In this document: piece after piece, positions 8,160 through 17,129 of the stretch
Layout of the letters: each line of letters opens with the position of its first letter
How positions within the stretch are numbered: position 1 is the first letter of the stretch
Source: Allostella vacuolata
GTDB taxonomy: Bacteria > Pseudomonadota > Alphaproteobacteria > ATCC43930 > Allostellaceae
NCBI GenBank assembly: GCA_006739055.1
Contig: AP019702.1
Span: forward strand, 2,815,388-2,879,387
Direction of reading: 5' to 3'
DNA: 64,000 nucleotides
Notes under the pieces: generated by a model
What the model saw: the letters and a program-made list of their open reading frames with translations, nothing else
Told to the model about the DNA's origin: nothing
Database searches by the model: none
Translations under genes and position numbers: made by a program

Positions 8160-9353
8160 ATGAAGCGAAGCGCATCGTTGTCGCTCGCGGCCGCCGTCGC
8201 GGTCGCTGTCCCGCTGGCGGCGCCGGCGGCGAACACCATCAAGGTCGGCTACCCGATGATCCTGTCGGGGCCGGGCGCGCTGTTCGGCGAGCCGTCGCTG
8301 AAGGGCGCCCAGATGTATGTCGACGAGGTCAACGCCAAGGGCGGCGTGCTGGGCAAGAAGATCCAGCTGATCGGCCGCGACACCAAGGGCAATGCCGACG
8401 AGGCGGTGCGGGTCGTCCGCGACATGATCCTGCGCGACGACGTGCAGTTCGTGGTCGGCACCCTGACGTCGGCCGAGGGGCCGGCAGTGTCGCCGATCGC
8501 CAAGGAGAACAAGATCGTCTTCATCGCGCCGATCACCAAGACCGACCAGCTGACCGCGCCCGAGAACCTGCATCCCTACGTCTTCCGCAGCGCCTCGACG
8601 ACCACGATCGAGGGGCGAAGTGCTGCCGAGATCATGGCCAAGTGGGGCGTCAAGCGGGTCGGCACCATGAGCCCCGACTACGCCTACGGCCAGGACGCCA
8701 CCAAGGCGTTCGTCGAGCACCTGAAGCGGATCAAGCCGGACGTGGAGATCGTCGACCAGCAATGGCCGAAGCTGGGCGAGGCCGACTACACACCCTTCAT
8801 CAACGCCCAGATGGGCAAGAAGCCGGACGCGGTGTTCTCGTCCCTGTGGGGCGGGCATTTCGTCACCTTCGCCAAGCAGGCGGTGCCGCTCGGCTACTTC
8901 AAGTCGCTCAACCACAACTTCGTCGGCGCGGGCGAGGCCGGCTCGATCGAGAGCGCGAAGGCGATGGGGCCGGACTATCCCGTCGGCATCTGGAGCAACA
9001 CCTACGACGTCTTCGACTGGCCGGCCGGCCCGCCGGCGCACAAGGAATACATCGCGCGGCTGAAGACCTACACCAAGCAGGAGTTCCCGTCGTCCTGGCC
9101 GATCACCGGCTACATCTCGATGCAGTTCCTGGTGGAGGGCATCCGCAAGGCCAACAGCACCGATTCCGACAAGGTCGCCAAGGCCCTGCTCGACCTCACC
9201 ATCGACACGCCCATCGGCAAGCAGACGATGCGCGCCAAGGACCACCAGGCGAACCGCGGGCAGTTCTGGGGCCAGATGAAGATGGACCCCAAGTACCCCT
9301 TCGCGGTCATGGACAAGCTCACCTACATCGATCCGGCGCCGTTCATGGATTGA
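8160..9353 (+). CDS. Branched-chain-type ABC transporter substrate-binding protein
   Basis: The 397-residue periplasmic protein starts with a Sec signal peptide (KRSASLSLAAAVAVAVPLAAPAAA) followed by a type-1 periplasmic binding fold of the LivJ/AmiC class: IKVGYPMILSGPGALFGEPSLKG at the N-lobe and TLTSAEGPAVSPIA in the ligand cleft region. It delivers substrate to the LivHMGF complex encoded just downstream. Genomic context with amidohydrolase, tautomerase and SMP-30 lactonase argues against a plain amino-acid ligand and for an aromatic or amide/lactone compound. Confidence 0.88.
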   Translation: MKRSASLSLAAAVAVAVPLAAPAANTIKVGYPMILSGPGALFGEPSLKGAQMYVDEVNAKGGVLGKKIQLIGRDTKGNADEAVRVVRDMILRDDVQFVVGTLTSAEGPAVSPIAKENKIVFIAPITKTDQLTAPENLHPYVFRSASTTTIEGRSAAEIMAKWGVKRVGTMSPDYAYGQDATKAFVEHLKRIKPDVEIVDQQWPKLGEADYTPFINAQMGKKPDAVFSSLWGGHFVTFAKQAVPLGYFKSLNHNFVGAGEAGSIESAKAMGPDYPVGIWSNTYDVFDWPAGPPAHKEYIARLKTYTKQEFPSSWPITGYISMQFLVEGIRKANSTDSDKVAKALLDLTIDTPIGKQTMRAKDHQANRGQFWGQMKMDPKYPFAVMDKLTYIDPAPFMD

Positions 9354-9381
9354 GGCGGCCGTCCGGCCGGGGCCCATATCC

Positions 9382-10161
9382 ATGAACGACGTTGCCTTCG
9401 AGGCGGCCGACGGCACGGTCAAGAGCGTCGCCAAGGTGCTCGATCTGCTCGAGCATCTTGGCGCCGCCGGCCAGCCGGTCGGCATCTCCGACCTGGCCCG
9501 GGCGACCGGCCTGCATGTCAGCACCGCCCACCGCCTCCTGCGCACGCTGGTCGGCCGGGGCTATGTCGAGCAGCGGGCGGACAGCCGCCGCTACGCGCTG
9601 GGCCCGCGGGTGCATGCCCTGGGCGGCGCCTATCTGGGCGGCAGCGACCTGGTCGGCGCCGCCTACCCGGTGGTCGAGCACCTGCGCGACCAGCTGGGGG
9701 AGACGATCCATGTCGCGGTGTGGGACGACGGTGCCGTGCTGGAGGTCTGCCATGCGGAGACCACCCAGCCGGTCGGCGTCTCCCTGCGGCTCGGCCGGCG
9801 CGACCCGGCGCATGCGACCGCGATCGGCAAGATCCTGATGGCCGCCCGGGGCGGGACCGAGGTCGATCGCCTGCTGGCGGGCGGGCCGCTGCTCGCGGTC
9901 ACCCGGCGGACCATCACCCAGCCGGCCGCCCTGCGGGCCGAGCTCGACCGGATCCGCATCCAGGGCTTCGCCGTCGACAACGAGGAACTGGCGGACGGGC
10001 TCTGCTGCGTCGGCGTACCGGTTCGCGACCGCCGCGGCCGGCTCGTGGCCGGCCTCAGCGTCGCCATGCCCAAGGCGCGATTCGCGGAGGCCCGGGTGCC
10101 GGGCTGGGTCGAGATGCTGCGGCTGGCATCCGGCCGGCTCGCCGACCGACTGCCCAGCTGA
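9382..10161 (+). CDS. IclR-family transcriptional regulator
   Basis: The 259-residue protein has the N-terminal winged helix-turn-helix of IclR regulators (residues about 12-70, KVLDLLEHLG ... GISDLARATGLHVSTAHRLLRTL) and the C-terminal effector-binding domain (about 80-255, with DPAHATAIGKILMA). It sits inside the transporter operon between binding protein and first permease, 28 bases after the former, and most likely senses the imported compound or a catabolite and controls this operon. It is co-oriented rather than divergent, which is less common for IclR genes. Confidence 0.9.
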   Translation: MNDVAFEAADGTVKSVAKVLDLLEHLGAAGQPVGISDLARATGLHVSTAHRLLRTLVGRGYVEQRADSRRYALGPRVHALGGAYLGGSDLVGAAYPVVEHLRDQLGETIHVAVWDDGAVLEVCHAETTQPVGVSLRLGRRDPAHATAIGKILMAARGGTEVDRLLAGGPLLAVTRRTITQPAALRAELDRIRIQGFAVDNEELADGLCCVGVPVRDRRGRLVAGLSVAMPKARFAEARVPGWVEMLRLASGRLADRLPS

Positions 10162-10173
10162 CGGGCCCGCACC

Positions 10174-11061
10174 ATGCCGGAACCGAGCTTCCTCTTCGGC
10201 CAGTTCCTGAGCGGGCTGACCGCGTCCATGTTCCTGTTCGTCACCGCGGTCGGGCTGTCGCTCATCTTCGGCGTGCTGCGGGTGCTCAACTTCGCCCACG
10301 GCTCGCTCTACATGCTGGGCGCCTACCTCGCCTGGCAGATCATGGCCTGGCTGGGGCCGGGACCGGAGCATTTCTGGCCGGCGGCGCTGGGGGCGGCGGT
10401 CGTCGTCGCCATCGTCGGCGCGGCCATCGAGCGGGTCATGTTCCGCCACCTCTACGACCGCGAGGAGCTCTACCAGCTGCTCTTCACCTATGCGCTGGTG
10501 CTGGTGATCGCGGATATCGTGAAGATCCTGTGGGGCACCCAGCAGCTGTCGGTGTCCCGGCCGGTCAGCCTGTCCGGCGGCACCACCATCTTCGGCACGC
10601 TGGTGCCGCACTACAACATCTTCATCATAATGCTGGGGCCCGCGATCGCGTTCGGGCTGTGGCTGCTGCTGCACCGCTCGCGGGCCGGGCGGGTGATCCG
10701 CGCGGCGGTGCTCGACCGCGAGATGCTGGGCGCGCTCGGCGCCAATGTCGGCTGGCTCTACACCGGCATGTTCGCGGTCGGTGCCTTCCTGGCCGGGCTC
10801 GGCGGCGCCCTGGTCACGCCGGTCAAGACGATCGTCCCCGGCATGGATGTCGAGGTGATCGTCGAGGTCTTCATCATCGTCGTGATCGGCGGGCTGGGCT
10901 CGCTGTGGGGCACCTTCCTGGGCGCGATCATCTTCGGCCAGGTGCTGTCCTTCGGCATCCTGCTGATGCCGCGCTTCTCGATCTTCTCGGTCTTCGCCCT
11001 GATGGCGATCATCCTGATCGTCCGGCCCTGGGGCCTCCTCGGAAAGCGGCTGACACGATGA
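10174..11061 (+). CDS. livH: Branched-chain-type ABC transporter permease LivH
   Basis: The 295-residue membrane protein has about eight hydrophobic segments and the LivH-type signatures SLIFGVLRVLNFAHGSLYMLGAY near the N-terminus and GGLGSLWGTFLGAI near the C-terminus, the latter in the EAA-loop region that contacts the ATPases. The substrate is unknown, so the symbol denotes the family. It begins 12 bases after the IclR gene and its stop overlaps the livM start (ATGA). Confidence 0.9.
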   Translation: MPEPSFLFGQFLSGLTASMFLFVTAVGLSLIFGVLRVLNFAHGSLYMLGAYLAWQIMAWLGPGPEHFWPAALGAAVVVAIVGAAIERVMFRHLYDREELYQLLFTYALVLVIADIVKILWGTQQLSVSRPVSLSGGTTIFGTLVPHYNIFIIMLGPAIAFGLWLLLHRSRAGRVIRAAVLDREMLGALGANVGWLYTGMFAVGAFLAGLGGALVTPVKTIVPGMDVEVIVEVFIIVVIGGLGSLWGTFLGAIIFGQVLSFGILLMPRFSIFSVFALMAIILIVRPWGLLGKRLTR

Positions 11062-12029
11062 GGCGCATCCCCTGGACCCTGCTGGTGTTCGCGGCGGCCT
11101 TCGCCATCCCCTGGCTCGGCTCGCGCTTCTACACCTTCATCGCCACCGACGTGGCGATCCTGGCGCTCTTCGCCCTCAGCCTCAACCTGCTGCTCGGCTA
11201 TACCGGGCTGGTCTCGTTCGGCCACGCGGCCTATTTCGGCATCGGCGCCTATACCAGCGCCATCTTCATGAAGACGCTGGGCCTGCCGTTCTGGCTGGGC
11301 TTCCCGGCCGCCGGGGTGGCAGCCGGGCTGTTCGCCCTGGTGTTCGGCTGCTTCTGCGTGCGCCTGACCAAGATCTACTTCGCCATGCTGACGCTGGCCT
11401 TCGCGCAGATCGTCTGGGCGATCTGCTTCAAGTGGAACGCGGTCACCGGCGGCGAGCAGGGCATGCCCAACGTGCCGTACCCGGACCTCGACTGGATCGG
11501 CGCCATCCCCGGGCTGGACGGCTTCCGGGTCGGCGACCGCTTCTATTTCCTGACCCTGGTGCTGGTCGCGCTCGCCATCGTCGCGCTGCGCCGCATCGTC
11601 CATTCGCCGTTCGGCCGCGTCCTGGCGGTGATCCGCGAGAACCCGGAGCGGGCGGAGTTCATCGGCATCGACGTGCGCCGCTACCAGCTGGCGGCCTTCG
11701 CCGTGGCCGGGGTCTTCGCCGGGCTGGCCGGGGCCCTGTTCGGCATCTTCAACCGCGGCGTCTTCCCCGACTTTGCCTACTGGACCAAGTCGGCGGAGGT
11801 GCTGATCATGACCATCCTGGGCGGCATGGGGCATTTCTGGGGGCCGGCGGTGGGGGCCGCGGCGCTCACCATCCTCAACCTGCAGATCACCGCCTACACC
11901 CAGTACTGGCCGCTCATCCTCGGCACGATCCTGATCGTGCTGCTGTTCGCCTTCCCGGGCGGGCTGGTCGGCACCAGCGTCGATCTCTTCCGTCGCGTGC
12001 GCAGGGGGCGAGATGCTGGACGTCCGTGA
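11058..12029 (+). CDS. livM: Branched-chain-type ABC transporter permease LivM
   Basis: The 323-residue second permease shows the LivM pattern: NLLLGYTGLVSFGHAAYFGIGAY in the N-terminal part, REN...AEFIGIDVRRYQ in the cytoplasmic loop and a late MTILGGMGHFWGP. ATG 11058 overlaps the livH stop by four bases. The 3' end overlaps livG by 17 bases, so all transporter genes are tightly coupled. Confidence 0.9.
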   Translation: MRRIPWTLLVFAAAFAIPWLGSRFYTFIATDVAILALFALSLNLLLGYTGLVSFGHAAYFGIGAYTSAIFMKTLGLPFWLGFPAAGVAAGLFALVFGCFCVRLTKIYFAMLTLAFAQIVWAICFKWNAVTGGEQGMPNVPYPDLDWIGAIPGLDGFRVGDRFYFLTLVLVALAIVALRRIVHSPFGRVLAVIRENPERAEFIGIDVRRYQLAAFAVAGVFAGLAGALFGIFNRGVFPDFAYWTKSAEVLIMTILGGMGHFWGPAVGAAALTILNLQITAYTQYWPLILGTILIVLLFAFPGGLVGTSVDLFRRVRRGRDAGRP

Positions 12030-12747
12030 CCTGAAGAAGTCCTTCGCCGGCTTCCTGGCCGTCTCCGACGTCAGCTTCTCGCTGCCGCCGCGGGCGGTGA
12101 TGGCGATCATCGGGCCGAACGGCGCCGGCAAGTCGACGCTCTTCAACCTCATCACCGGCCATATCGTGCCGACCGCGGGGCAGGTCCTGCACAAGGGGGC
12201 GGACATCACCGGCGCCGCGCCCCATCGCATCTGCCGGCGCGGCATCGGCCGCTCGTTCCAGCACACCAACATCTTCCCGCGCCTGACCGTCTTCGAGTGC
12301 ATCCAGGCGGCCTACATCGCCCACCACCGCCGCGGCACCGACTTCTGGGGGCGCGCCGATCGCCTCTACCGGGACGAGACCATGGCCCTCCTGGAACGGC
12401 TCGGCCTGGCCGACAAGGCCGACGAACTGGCCGGCGCCCTGTCGCACGGCAACCAGAAGCAGATCGAGCTCGGCATCGCCCTGGCGAGCGACCCCGACAT
12501 CCTGCTGCTCGACGAGCCGACCGCCGGCATGTCGGCCAGCGAGACGCGCGAGACGATCCAGCTCCTGCGCGCGATCGCCGAGGAGCGCGGCCTGACCCTG
12601 CTCTTCACCGAGCACGACATGGAGGTGGTGTTCCAGGTCGCCGAGCGGATCGGCGTGCTGCACCAGGGCCGCCTGATCGCCGAGGGCCCGCCGGCCGACA
12701 TCCGCGCCGATGCCGAGGTGCGGCGCGTCTATCTGGGCGGGCATTGA
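12013..12747 (+). CDS. livG: Branched-chain-type ABC transporter ATPase LivG
   Basis: The 244-residue ATPase has Walker A GPNGAGKST, a signature region (LSHGNQKQIELGIALA, with the degenerate LSHG typical of LivG), Walker B DILLLDEPTAGMS and the switch His in FTEHDMEVVF. It energises import through LivH/LivM together with LivF. A GGGGGCGAG lies just upstream of ATG 12013, within the end of livM. Confidence 0.92.
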   Translation: MLDVRDLKKSFAGFLAVSDVSFSLPPRAVMAIIGPNGAGKSTLFNLITGHIVPTAGQVLHKGADITGAAPHRICRRGIGRSFQHTNIFPRLTVFECIQAAYIAHHRRGTDFWGRADRLYRDETMALLERLGLADKADELAGALSHGNQKQIELGIALASDPDILLLDEPTAGMSASETRETIQLLRAIAEERGLTLLFTEHDMEVVFQVAERIGVLHQGRLIAEGPPADIRADAEVRRVYLGGH

Positions 12748-12748
12748 G

Positions 12749-13456
12749 ATGGCCAACCTGCTGGAAGTGCGCGACCTGCACACCGCCTATGGCCTGTCCA
12801 AGGTGCTGTTCGGCATCTCGCTGGAGATCGCGGCCGGGGAATGCGTCTGCCTGCTGGGCCGCAACGGGGTCGGCAAGTCGACCACCATGCGCTCGATCAT
12901 GGGGCTGACGCGCCCGACATCCGGCGTGATCCGCTGGAAGGGTGCCAGCATCGCCGGCTGGGCGCCGCACCGGGTGGCGCGCGCCGGGATCGGCTTCGTG
13001 CCCGAGGATCGCCGCGTCTTCGCCGACCTGACCGTGTGGGAGAACCTGGACGTCGCCCGCCTGGTGGCGGGCCGCCGCGGCGACTGGACCCCGGAGGCGG
13101 TGTTCGAGCTGTTTCCGCCCCTGCAGCCGATCGCGGGCCGCCGCGCCGGCTTCCTGTCCGGCGGCGAGCAGCAGATGCTGACCATCGGCCGCACGCTCAT
13201 GGGCAATCCCGAGCTGCTGCTGCTCGACGAGCCCTCGGAGGGGCTGGCGCCGCTGGTGGTCGAGCACCTGCTGCAGCAGGTGACGGCGCTGAAGCAGCGC
13301 GGCCTGACCATTCTTCTCGCCGAGCAGGGGGTGGACTTCTCGCTCCGGCTGGCCGACCGCGTCTACGTGCTGGAGAAGGGGACCGTCCGCTTCTCGGGCA
13401 CGTCGGCCGAGCTGCGCCGCGACGAGGCTCTGCGCAACCGCCTGCTCGCGCTCTGA
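12749..13456 (+). CDS. livF: Branched-chain-type ABC transporter ATPase LivF
   Basis: The 235-residue ATPase has Walker A GRNGVGKST, signature LSGGEQQML, Walker B LLLLDEPSEGLAP and switch His replaced by Gln in LAEQGVDF, as is usual for LivF. An in-frame ATG at 12710 lies inside livG; ATG 12749, one base after the livG stop, gives the normal MANLLEVRDLHTAYG start. It completes the importer. Confidence 0.92.
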   Translation: MANLLEVRDLHTAYGLSKVLFGISLEIAAGECVCLLGRNGVGKSTTMRSIMGLTRPTSGVIRWKGASIAGWAPHRVARAGIGFVPEDRRVFADLTVWENLDVARLVAGRRGDWTPEAVFELFPPLQPIAGRRAGFLSGGEQQMLTIGRTLMGNPELLLLDEPSEGLAPLVVEHLLQQVTALKQRGLTILLAEQGVDFSLRLADRVYVLEKGTVRFSGTSAELRRDEALRNRLLAL

Positions 13457-13480
13457 TCCATCCACCGGGAGGGACCATCC

Positions 13481-13681
13481 ATGCCGTTCGTCAGCATCCG
13501 CATCCTCGAGGGCCATCCGCAGGCCCGCAAGGACGAGATCTCGCGCCGCGTCACCGCCGCCATATCGGAGGTGGCCGAGCTGCCCAAGGAGGCGGTGTGG
13601 GTCGTCTTCGAGGACGTCAGGGCGGAGGACTGGTACGTCGGCGACACGCCCGTCAGCGTGCTCCGCCAGCGGGCGAAATGA
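13481..13681 (+). CDS. 4-oxalocrotonate tautomerase-family protein
   Basis: The 66-residue protein begins MPFVSIRI; after Met removal Pro1 would be the catalytic base of the tautomerase superfamily. Length and the Arg-rich first helix (ARKDEISRRVTAAI) match the 4-OT subfamily, which keto-enol isomerises products of aromatic ring cleavage or acts as a dehalogenase or decarboxylase. A GGGAGGGA precedes ATG 13481. The stop overlaps the next gene's start (ATGA). Position between importer and lactonase indicates a step in the same catabolic route. Confidence 0.85.
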   Translation: MPFVSIRILEGHPQARKDEISRRVTAAISEVAELPKEAVWVVFEDVRAEDWYVGDTPVSVLRQRAK

Positions 13682-14583
13682 CCATGGCTCGGAAGATCGG
13701 GGCGCTGGAGATCCGCGACCCGCGCCTGACCGCGATCGTCGACCCTGCCGTCCGGTTCGAGCCGGTCGCATCCGGCTGCATCTTCACCGAGGGGCCGCTC
13801 TGGCACCCCGATGGGTTCCTGCTGTTCAGCGACATGCCGGGCGACCATCTGCGCCGCTGGAGTGCCGCCGACGGCGTCACCACCTTCCGCCGGCCGTGCA
13901 ACAAGTCGAACGGGCTGGCCTGGGACCGCCAGGGCCGGCTGCTGGCCTGCGAGCATGCCACCAGCCGCGTCACCCGGACCGAGGCCGACGGGACCATCAC
14001 CGTGCTGGCCACCCACCATGAGGGGCGCGAGCTGAACAGCCCCAACGACCTGGTGGTCGGGCGCGACGGGGCGATCTATTTCAGCGACCCGACCTATGGC
14101 CGGATGGAGCATTTCGGCGTGCCCCGGCAGCCGCAGCTCGATTTCCGCGGCGTCTTCCGCATCGACCCGGCCGGCACGCTGCGGCTCCTGGCGGACGATT
14201 TCGGCCAGCCCAACGGCCTGTGCTTCTCGCACGACGGGACGCGCCTCTTCGTCAACGACACCGACCGGCAGCACATCCGCGTCTTCGACGTGGGTCCCGA
14301 CGGCGCGCTGGCGGGCGGCCGGGTCTGGGCGGTGACGGAGGGCGAGGGGGCGGGCGCACCCGACGGCATGAAGATCGATTCGGCCGGCAACCTCTATTGC
14401 TGCGGGCCGGGCGGCATCCATGTCTTTGCGCCGGACGCGACCTGTCTCGGCGTCATCCAGGTGCCCGAATACACGGCCAACTTCGCCTGGGGCGACAGCG
14501 ACTATCGCAGCCTGTTCATCACCGCTTCGACCTCGGTTTACCGCATCCGGGTCGAGGTGCCGGGCACGCCGCAGCTCGGCTGA
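13678..14583 (+). CDS. SMP-30/gluconolactonase-family lactone hydrolase
   Basis: The 301-residue protein is a six-bladed beta-propeller of the SMP-30/LRE family. Metal-ligand signatures are present: FTEGPLWHPDG near the N-terminus (Glu), NSPNDLVVGRDGAIYFSDPTYG (Asn) in the middle and FVNDTD / GAPDGMKIDSAGNLYC (Asp) later. It should open a lactone ring. ATG 13678 overlaps the tautomerase stop; a second ATG at 13684 is possible. No signal peptide, so cytoplasmic, consistent with acting after import and after the amidohydrolase or tautomerase steps. Last gene of the operon. Confidence 0.88.
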   Translation: MTMARKIGALEIRDPRLTAIVDPAVRFEPVASGCIFTEGPLWHPDGFLLFSDMPGDHLRRWSAADGVTTFRRPCNKSNGLAWDRQGRLLACEHATSRVTRTEADGTITVLATHHEGRELNSPNDLVVGRDGAIYFSDPTYGRMEHFGVPRQPQLDFRGVFRIDPAGTLRLLADDFGQPNGLCFSHDGTRLFVNDTDRQHIRVFDVGPDGALAGGRVWAVTEGEGAGAPDGMKIDSAGNLYCCGPGGIHVFAPDATCLGVIQVPEYTANFAWGDSDYRSLFITASTSVYRIRVEVPGTPQLG

Positions 14584-14592
14584 GCGCCGGCC

Positions 14593-16269
14593 TTACGCCC
14601 CCGGCGGCCGCGGTGCCGGCAGGGTCACGCGCACGACCGTGCCCTCGCCCGGCGTGCTTACAATGTCCAGCGTGCCGCCATGCAGGGCGGCGAGGCGGGC
14701 CGCGATCGGCAGGCCGAGCCCGGTGCCGCCGCCCCCCGGGCCGACCTGGCCGAACGGCTCCAGCGCCTTGGCGACCCCGGCCGCGTCCATGCCGATCCCG
14801 TCGTCCACGACCTCGATGGCCGTGCCGCCGTCGGGCATCTGGGTGCAGTGCAGCACGACATGCCCGCCGGCCGGGGTGAACTTGACCGCGTTCGACAGCA
14901 GGTTGATGAGGATCTGGCGCAGGGCCATCTCGTCGGCGTGCACCACGATCCCCGGCTCCGCGCGGGTGGTCAGGATGACGCTCTTCTGCTGCGCCTGGGG
15001 GGCGATGAGGCGCAGGCAGGCGTCGCCGACCTTGCTCCATTCGAGTCGCCGGACCGTCAGCTCGCGCCGCCCCGCCTGGATCTTGGACAGGTCGAGGATG
15101 CCGTTGATGATCTCCGCCAGCATCAGCCCGCTCTCGTGGATGTGCTCCACATAGGTGCGGTAGCGCGGATTGCCGATCGGCCCCCAGGTCTCGTCGCGCA
15201 TCAGTTCGGAGAAGCCGATCATGGCGTTGAGGGGCGTGCGCAGGTCGTGGCTGGCGGCCGCCACCAGCATCGACTTCGCCTCGCTCGCGGCTTCCGCCTC
15301 GCGCAGCTCGCTCACCAGCGAGACGATGGTCAGCACGGTCAGCGCCAGCAGGACGATCAGCACGCCCACCAGCTGCAGCGGGTTGCCGACCTCCGGTCCC
15401 TGGAACGGCCCGAAGCCGGCGACGGTGGCGCCGGCGGCCACCACGGCCACCAGCGAGACGAGGGAATAGGCCGCCCGCAGCGAGATTCGCAGCGCCACCC
15501 AGGACAGCGGGATGACGAGCAGGAACGGCAGGCCCCAGGGAATCGCCCCCGGCAGCGGCAGGGTGGCGAAGAGAGCGACGGCGCCGACCGCGACCGCGGC
15601 CCAGATCGCGAGATTGCGGCGGAACCGATCGGGATCGGCCGCCTGGGTCTCGCGCTCGATGCCGAGCAGCAGCAGCAGGGCCGGGGCAAAGCACAGCGTG
15701 CCGCCGCTGTCGCACAGCCACCACTGGATCCACAGCGAATAGAGCTGGGTCGGCAGGAGGTCGCCCTGCATCGCCAGCGCCAGCGTTCCCGTGCTGGCGG
15801 TGATCGCCGGGTGCAGCAGGACGTTGCAGACGATGAAGGCGACGACGCCGGTGAAGCGGGTGAAGATCCCGTTCGGCGGCCGGAAGCGGGCGAGCAGGGC
15901 GGCCGCGATGACCGGCCCCAGCGCGTTGCCGACGGAGATCAGCAGCGTCGCGGGCAGCGAGGCCTCGAAGACCAGGAAGTTGATCGCAAAGGAGCCGGCG
16001 AAGATGCCCGGGACCATGCGCGCGCCGCCGAGTGTCGCCGCCACCACGGCCACGCTGGCCGGCAGCCAGATCGGGGCCGGGAACAGCCCGTAGACGGCGA
16101 AGAACTGGCTGACCGCCATGCCCAGCACGAAATAGCCGAGGGCCGCCGCCAGGTTCGCGCCGATCCAGTGGATCGGGCCGCGGGTGTCTGCCATGGCCGC
16201 GGCACCGAGGCGCCGTCGGGCCTCGCGGTCGGACGACGGGCCAAGATCCGCCGATGCGGATACGCTCAT
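14593..16269 (-). CDS. MASE1-domain sensor histidine kinase
   Basis: The 558-residue protein has an N-terminal MASE1 integral membrane sensor (about residues 35-315, many hydrophobic segments), then HisKA with His341 in SHDLRTPLNAMIGFSELM, and a HATPase domain with N box NLLSNAVKF, G1 DDGIGMD and G2 GTGLGLPIAARL. No PAS domain lies between sensor and kinase. It should autophosphorylate in response to an unknown membrane-sensed signal. No response regulator gene is nearby, so it is an orphan kinase. It is convergent with the lactonase gene and divergent from the phosphatase at 16421. Confidence 0.92.
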   Translation of the reverse strand: MSVSASADLGPSSDREARRRLGAAAMADTRGPIHWIGANLAAALGYFVLGMAVSQFFAVYGLFPAPIWLPASVAVVAATLGGARMVPGIFAGSFAINFLVFEASLPATLLISVGNALGPVIAAALLARFRPPNGIFTRFTGVVAFIVCNVLLHPAITASTGTLALAMQGDLLPTQLYSLWIQWWLCDSGGTLCFAPALLLLLGIERETQAADPDRFRRNLAIWAAVAVGAVALFATLPLPGAIPWGLPFLLVIPLSWVALRISLRAAYSLVSLVAVVAAGATVAGFGPFQGPEVGNPLQLVGVLIVLLALTVLTIVSLVSELREAEAASEAKSMLVAAASHDLRTPLNAMIGFSELMRDETWGPIGNPRYRTYVEHIHESGLMLAEIINGILDLSKIQAGRRELTVRRLEWSKVGDACLRLIAPQAQQKSVILTTRAEPGIVVHADEMALRQILINLLSNAVKFTPAGGHVVLHCTQMPDGGTAIEVVDDGIGMDAAGVAKALEPFGQVGPGGGGTGLGLPIAARLAALHGGTLDIVSTPGEGTVVRVTLPAPRPPGA

Positions 16270-16314
16270 GTTCTACAGGTTCCTCGCGCACGGGTCGGGT
16301 GGGCGCCGGTGCAG

Positions 16315-16344
16315 GGCTACCATTATCCAATATATTAAGTAGCC
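16315..16344. promoter_or_regulatory. Dyad in the divergent kinase/phosphatase promoter region
   Basis: GGCTAC at 16315-16320 and GTAGCC at 16339-16344 flank an AT-rich core with TATATTAA in the 151-base gap between the divergent kinase and phosphatase genes. It may be a shared promoter or operator. Short arms make it weak. Confidence 0.25.
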
Positions 16345-16420
16345 GCCGACCACCATATGAAGGGGGCCTGCCCTGCGGCAAGCTGTCGGCGCGGGTGTCC
16401 ATTGTGCTACTGAGCGAGCG

Positions 16421-17125
16421 ATGCTGAAACGCTACACGAGACGGGCCGGCGACCGGTTCAAGCGCTGGCGCGGGGCCATGGTGACCCCGTGGCAGCGGGC
16501 ACTTGCCCGCTTCGAGCTGTTGTTCATGGACCATGCGGTGTTTCGCCACATCAAGCTGAACCTGCATCAGGTCTCGCCCAGCATGTGGCGCTCGGCGCAG
16601 CCTTCGCCGGGCCAGCTCGCCCGGGCAGCCCGGCTCGGCGTGCGCACGGTCGTCAACCTGCGCGGCGAGCGCGACTGCGCCTCCTACCTGCTGGAGAAGG
16701 AGGCGTGCGCGCGCCTCGGCATGGCGCTGGTGGACTTTCCGCTCACCTCGCGCGAGCCGCCCTCGCCGGAGCGGGTCGCGGCATTCGACCGTATGCTGCA
16801 GACGATCGAGTACCCGGCCCTGATGCACTGCAAGTCGGGCGCGGATCGGGCCGGCATCGGCAGCGCGCTCTACCTGATGCTGCGCGAGGACCGGCCGCTG
16901 GACGAGGCCAAGGGGCAGCTGCACTGGAAGTTCGGCCATCTGCGCCATTCCAAGACCGGCGTCCTCGACTACATGCTGGATCGCTACGGTGCCGATTCGG
17001 CGCGCCAGCCGCTCGCCTTCCGGGACTGGGTCGGCCGTGGCTACGATCCGCTCGCCATGCGCGCGGAGTTTCAGACCGGGCGCCTCAGCAGCACCCTGGT
17101 CGATCGTATCCTGCGCCGGGAATAG
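16421..17125 (+). CDS. Dual-specificity/tyrosine phosphatase-like protein
   Basis: The 234-residue protein carries the Cys-phosphatase signature HCKSGADRAG with nucleophile Cys137 and Arg143 (C-x5-R), and upstream the general-acid loop region LVDFPLTSREPPS. The family acts on phosphoproteins, phosphoinositides or other phosphate esters. The N-terminus (about 45 residues) is basic and Trp/Phe-rich, suggesting membrane association, but no true membrane span is evident. It ends 4 bases before the convergent MsbA-like exporter, which hints at a lipid or polysaccharide substrate; that is inference. Confidence 0.8.
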   Translation: MLKRYTRRAGDRFKRWRGAMVTPWQRALARFELLFMDHAVFRHIKLNLHQVSPSMWRSAQPSPGQLARAARLGVRTVVNLRGERDCASYLLEKEACARLGMALVDFPLTSREPPSPERVAAFDRMLQTIEYPALMHCKSGADRAGIGSALYLMLREDRPLDEAKGQLHWKFGHLRHSKTGVLDYMLDRYGADSARQPLAFRDWVGRGYDPLAMRAEFQTGRLSSTLVDRILRRE

Positions 17126-17129
17126 GGCC

